The notes under the pieces are model-generated. The model saw only the letters and a program-made list of their open reading frames with translations. It ran no database searches and had not been told where the DNA came from. From Anaerolineae bacterium (GTDB lineage Bacteria > Chloroflexota > Anaerolineae > JAFGEY01): a stretch of DNA of 6,510 nt. Shown in pieces: positions 5,303-6,510 of the stretch. Position 1 is the first letter of the stretch. The number at the start of each line of letters is the position of its first letter. The stretch covers positions 1 through 6,510 of the forward strand of contig JAFGJF010000603.1 in the NCBI GenBank assembly GCA_016929205.1, in the 5' to 3' direction. Made by a program: the position numbers and the translations under genes.

Positions 5303-6406
5303 CTATTGTGCCCGTTCGATCGACTTGATTCCTCCCAGCATATTGATTTCTAGTTTCCATTTGCTGTCGATCTGGCACTGCTGGAACTTGTCCAGGCTGC
5401 TGGTTGTAAACGTATAATCCTTCTTTTCTGTCCTGAACTCGACCTGGTAAGTTTCTTGTTGTGTTCCTTCACGCTGATCTGCCCGCAAGTTCAGGACAGG
5501 CCACTTGGGATTATGATCGTTCCCGGTCAATTTGGCAGTATCGACCGTCCTCCATTCTTTGACCGTGTAATCGCACCAGTCTTTATACACTTGATATTTG
5601 CAATCTTGCACGACCTCGCCGCGCCCGGTTCCTTTGTCAATCGTATAGGGTGTACCACACACTTCTTTGGCCCCTGGAACAGGGTCGTCCTGCGTATGAT
5701 GTTCCTTTTGTGTGCAAGAGCCCATGGTAGCATTGGAAGGAATGTCGTCTTTCCACCCTGACTTGGTTACATTTCCCAGTTCTTCGATTTCGATACTGCG
5801 TTCCCACGAAACAGCCGCAACTGTACCTGTGACCTCTTCTTTAGGGATCATGGACAGAACGACGAATACACACACCACGCCGAGCGCCAACAAGGCCACT
5901 CCGGCAAAAACGATAAACAATGGGCTAAACTTGGGTTTTGCCGCCGCTTTTGCCGGTGCTGCTTTTTGGGGTTTTGCCCTGGGTTTTGGTTCAGGTCGTT
6001 TCAGGCTTGCGTTGCAGGCAGAGCACCTGGAAGCTGTGGCCGGGTTGGATGCACCACATTGCGGGCACTCGACCGGAGCCGCGGGCTCATCACGATGAGC
6101 GCCCAACATCTTGCCACTTTCGCGCGCTGTTGCCGTTTCCAGGCTAGCGCCACATTGCGTGCATCGTTCCGCAGTCGCAGGATTGCGCGCGCCACAGAAC
6201 GCACAGTGGACGTCCGGCCCGGCTTTGGCCTTGGCAATCTCGGCCTCGTCGGTGATCAATTTCTCCTCAGCCTTTTGCTGAAATGACACTTTTTGGGGCT
6301 GCTGGGCACCGCATCCCGAGCAAAATTTCTGCGGGCCAGGATTCATTGTCCCGCACCGGGTACATTTCCACTCGAGCTCAACATAGCCCAATGTTTTTTT
6401 GACCAT
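5303..6406 (-). CDS. Triple zinc-ribbon, single-pass membrane protein with cysteine-bearing extracytoplasmic domain
   Basis: This 367-residue protein has three C-x2-C-x10-C-x2-C zinc ribbons: Cys15/18/29/32, Cys68/71/82/85 and Cys114/117/128/131. The second and third share the NPATA centre and look like recent duplicates. A Lys/Pro/Ala-rich linker (133-159) follows, then one hydrophobic segment (about 161-187). The C-terminal domain of about 180 residues probably lies outside the membrane. It holds Cys231, 250, 269, 278 and 344, and recognisable stretches WERSIEIEE (201-209), EVCGTPYT (248-255) and EVVQDCKYQVYKDWCDYTV (264-282). Positive charge before the segment favours zinc ribbons inside and the cysteine domain outside. 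Zinc ribbons of this type usually bind protein or nucleic-acid partners. I know no named function for the C-terminal domain. The gene is monocistronic here and convergent to galK. The ATG at 6406 is supported by GGGAG 6 bases upstream and a good promoter. Confidence 0.85.
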   Translation of the reverse strand: MVKKTLGYVELEWKCTRCGTMNPGPQKFCSGCGAQQPQKVSFQQKAEEKLITDEAEIAKAKAGPDVHCAFCGARNPATAERCTQCGASLETATARESGKMLGAHRDEPAAPVECPQCGASNPATASRCSACNASLKRPEPKPRAKPQKAAPAKAAAKPKFSPLFIVFAGVALLALGVVCVFVVLSMIPKEEVTGTVAAVSWERSIEIEELGNVTKSGWKDDIPSNATMGSCTQKEHHTQDDPVPGAKEVCGTPYTIDKGTGRGEVVQDCKYQVYKDWCDYTVKEWRTVDTAKLTGNDHNPKWPVLNLRADQREGTQQETYQVEFRTEKKDYTFTTSSLDKFQQCQIDSKWKLEINMLGGIKSIERAQ

Positions 6407-6412
6407 TTATCA

Positions 6413-6417
6413 CTCCC
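6413..6417 (-). promoter_or_regulatory. Ribosome binding site of the zinc-ribbon membrane protein gene
   Basis: GGGAG on the minus strand lies 6 bases before the ATG at 6406, confirming that start; the coding frame then runs directly into the first zinc ribbon. Confidence 0.75.
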
Positions 6418-6466
6418 TGTTAAAACTAAAAATTGGCGATCACGCGTTTATGCAAAACCCAGATTT

Positions 6467-6495
6467 ATTCTAACATGCTTACTCGGGCTGGTCAA
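6467..6495 (-). promoter_or_regulatory. Sigma-70-type promoter of the zinc-ribbon membrane protein gene
   Basis: Read on the minus strand, TTGACC (6495-6490) and TAGAAT (6472-6467) are 17 bases apart, each matching the consensus at 5 of 6 positions. Transcription would start near 6460, leaving an A/T-rich leader of about 54 bases. This supports independent transcription of the gene. Confidence 0.7.
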
Positions 6496-6510
6496 GCGCC
6501 TTTCTCTCCC

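Noticed and set aside
4791..5378. Minus-strand open frame of 195 codons
   Set aside because: It is antisense to galK and crosses the terminator hairpin and the end of the zinc-ribbon gene; no domain motif is visible.
1..6510. CRISPR array, tRNA or rRNA gene, insertion sequence, phage or toxin-antitoxin genes
   Set aside because: No regularly spaced repeats, tRNA-like cloverleaf, terminal inverted repeats with transposase, or recognisable phage or toxin motifs were seen on either strand.

Overview
The window looks like an accessory or housekeeping-type stretch of a bacterial chromosome with moderately high G+C. The best guess is the phylum Chloroflexota (Anaerolineae-like). This is an inference from three things: the style of the Nudix-winged-helix regulator, the stand-alone XPB/Ssl2-type helicase-associated protein, and the multi-zinc-ribbon membrane protein. 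No RNA gene, phage gene or transposase is visible, and taxonomy cannot be proven from this sequence alone.

Layout. Positions 1-748 (minus) hold the 5' part of a ComEC-type metallo-beta-lactamase-fold hydrolase that runs off the left edge. Upstream of it on the same strand, at 863-1273, is a small acidic protein of unknown function. A 364-base divergent intergenic region (1274-1637) follows. It carries a candidate leftward promoter and, facing right, a perfect sigma-70-type promoter (TTGACA, 17 bp, TATAAT) whose predicted start point is overlapped by an inverted repeat. Three tightly spaced plus-strand genes follow: a Nudix/winged-helix regulator of the NrtR type (1638-2354), a 561-residue helicase-associated-domain protein with no motor domain (2368-4053) and galactokinase GalK (4068-5246). 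The gaps are 13 and 14 bases, so this reads as one operon. A strong hairpin at 5252-5291 separates it from a convergent minus-strand gene (5303-6406), which encodes three zinc ribbons, one membrane segment and a cysteine-containing extracytoplasmic domain. That gene has its own well-formed promoter and ribosome binding site at the right edge.

How the genes may work together. NrtR-family proteins bind nucleotide or sugar-type effectors through the Nudix domain and repress through the C-terminal winged helix. Some family members control pentose use instead of NAD synthesis. Having such a regulator first in an operon ending in galK, with a palindrome over the promoter, suggests an autoregulated galactose or sugar-phosphate responsive unit. 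The role of the middle protein is unknown and is the most open question here. I see no defence system or other clearly new system; the novelty candidates are the regulator-helicase-like-galK arrangement and the zinc-ribbon membrane protein.
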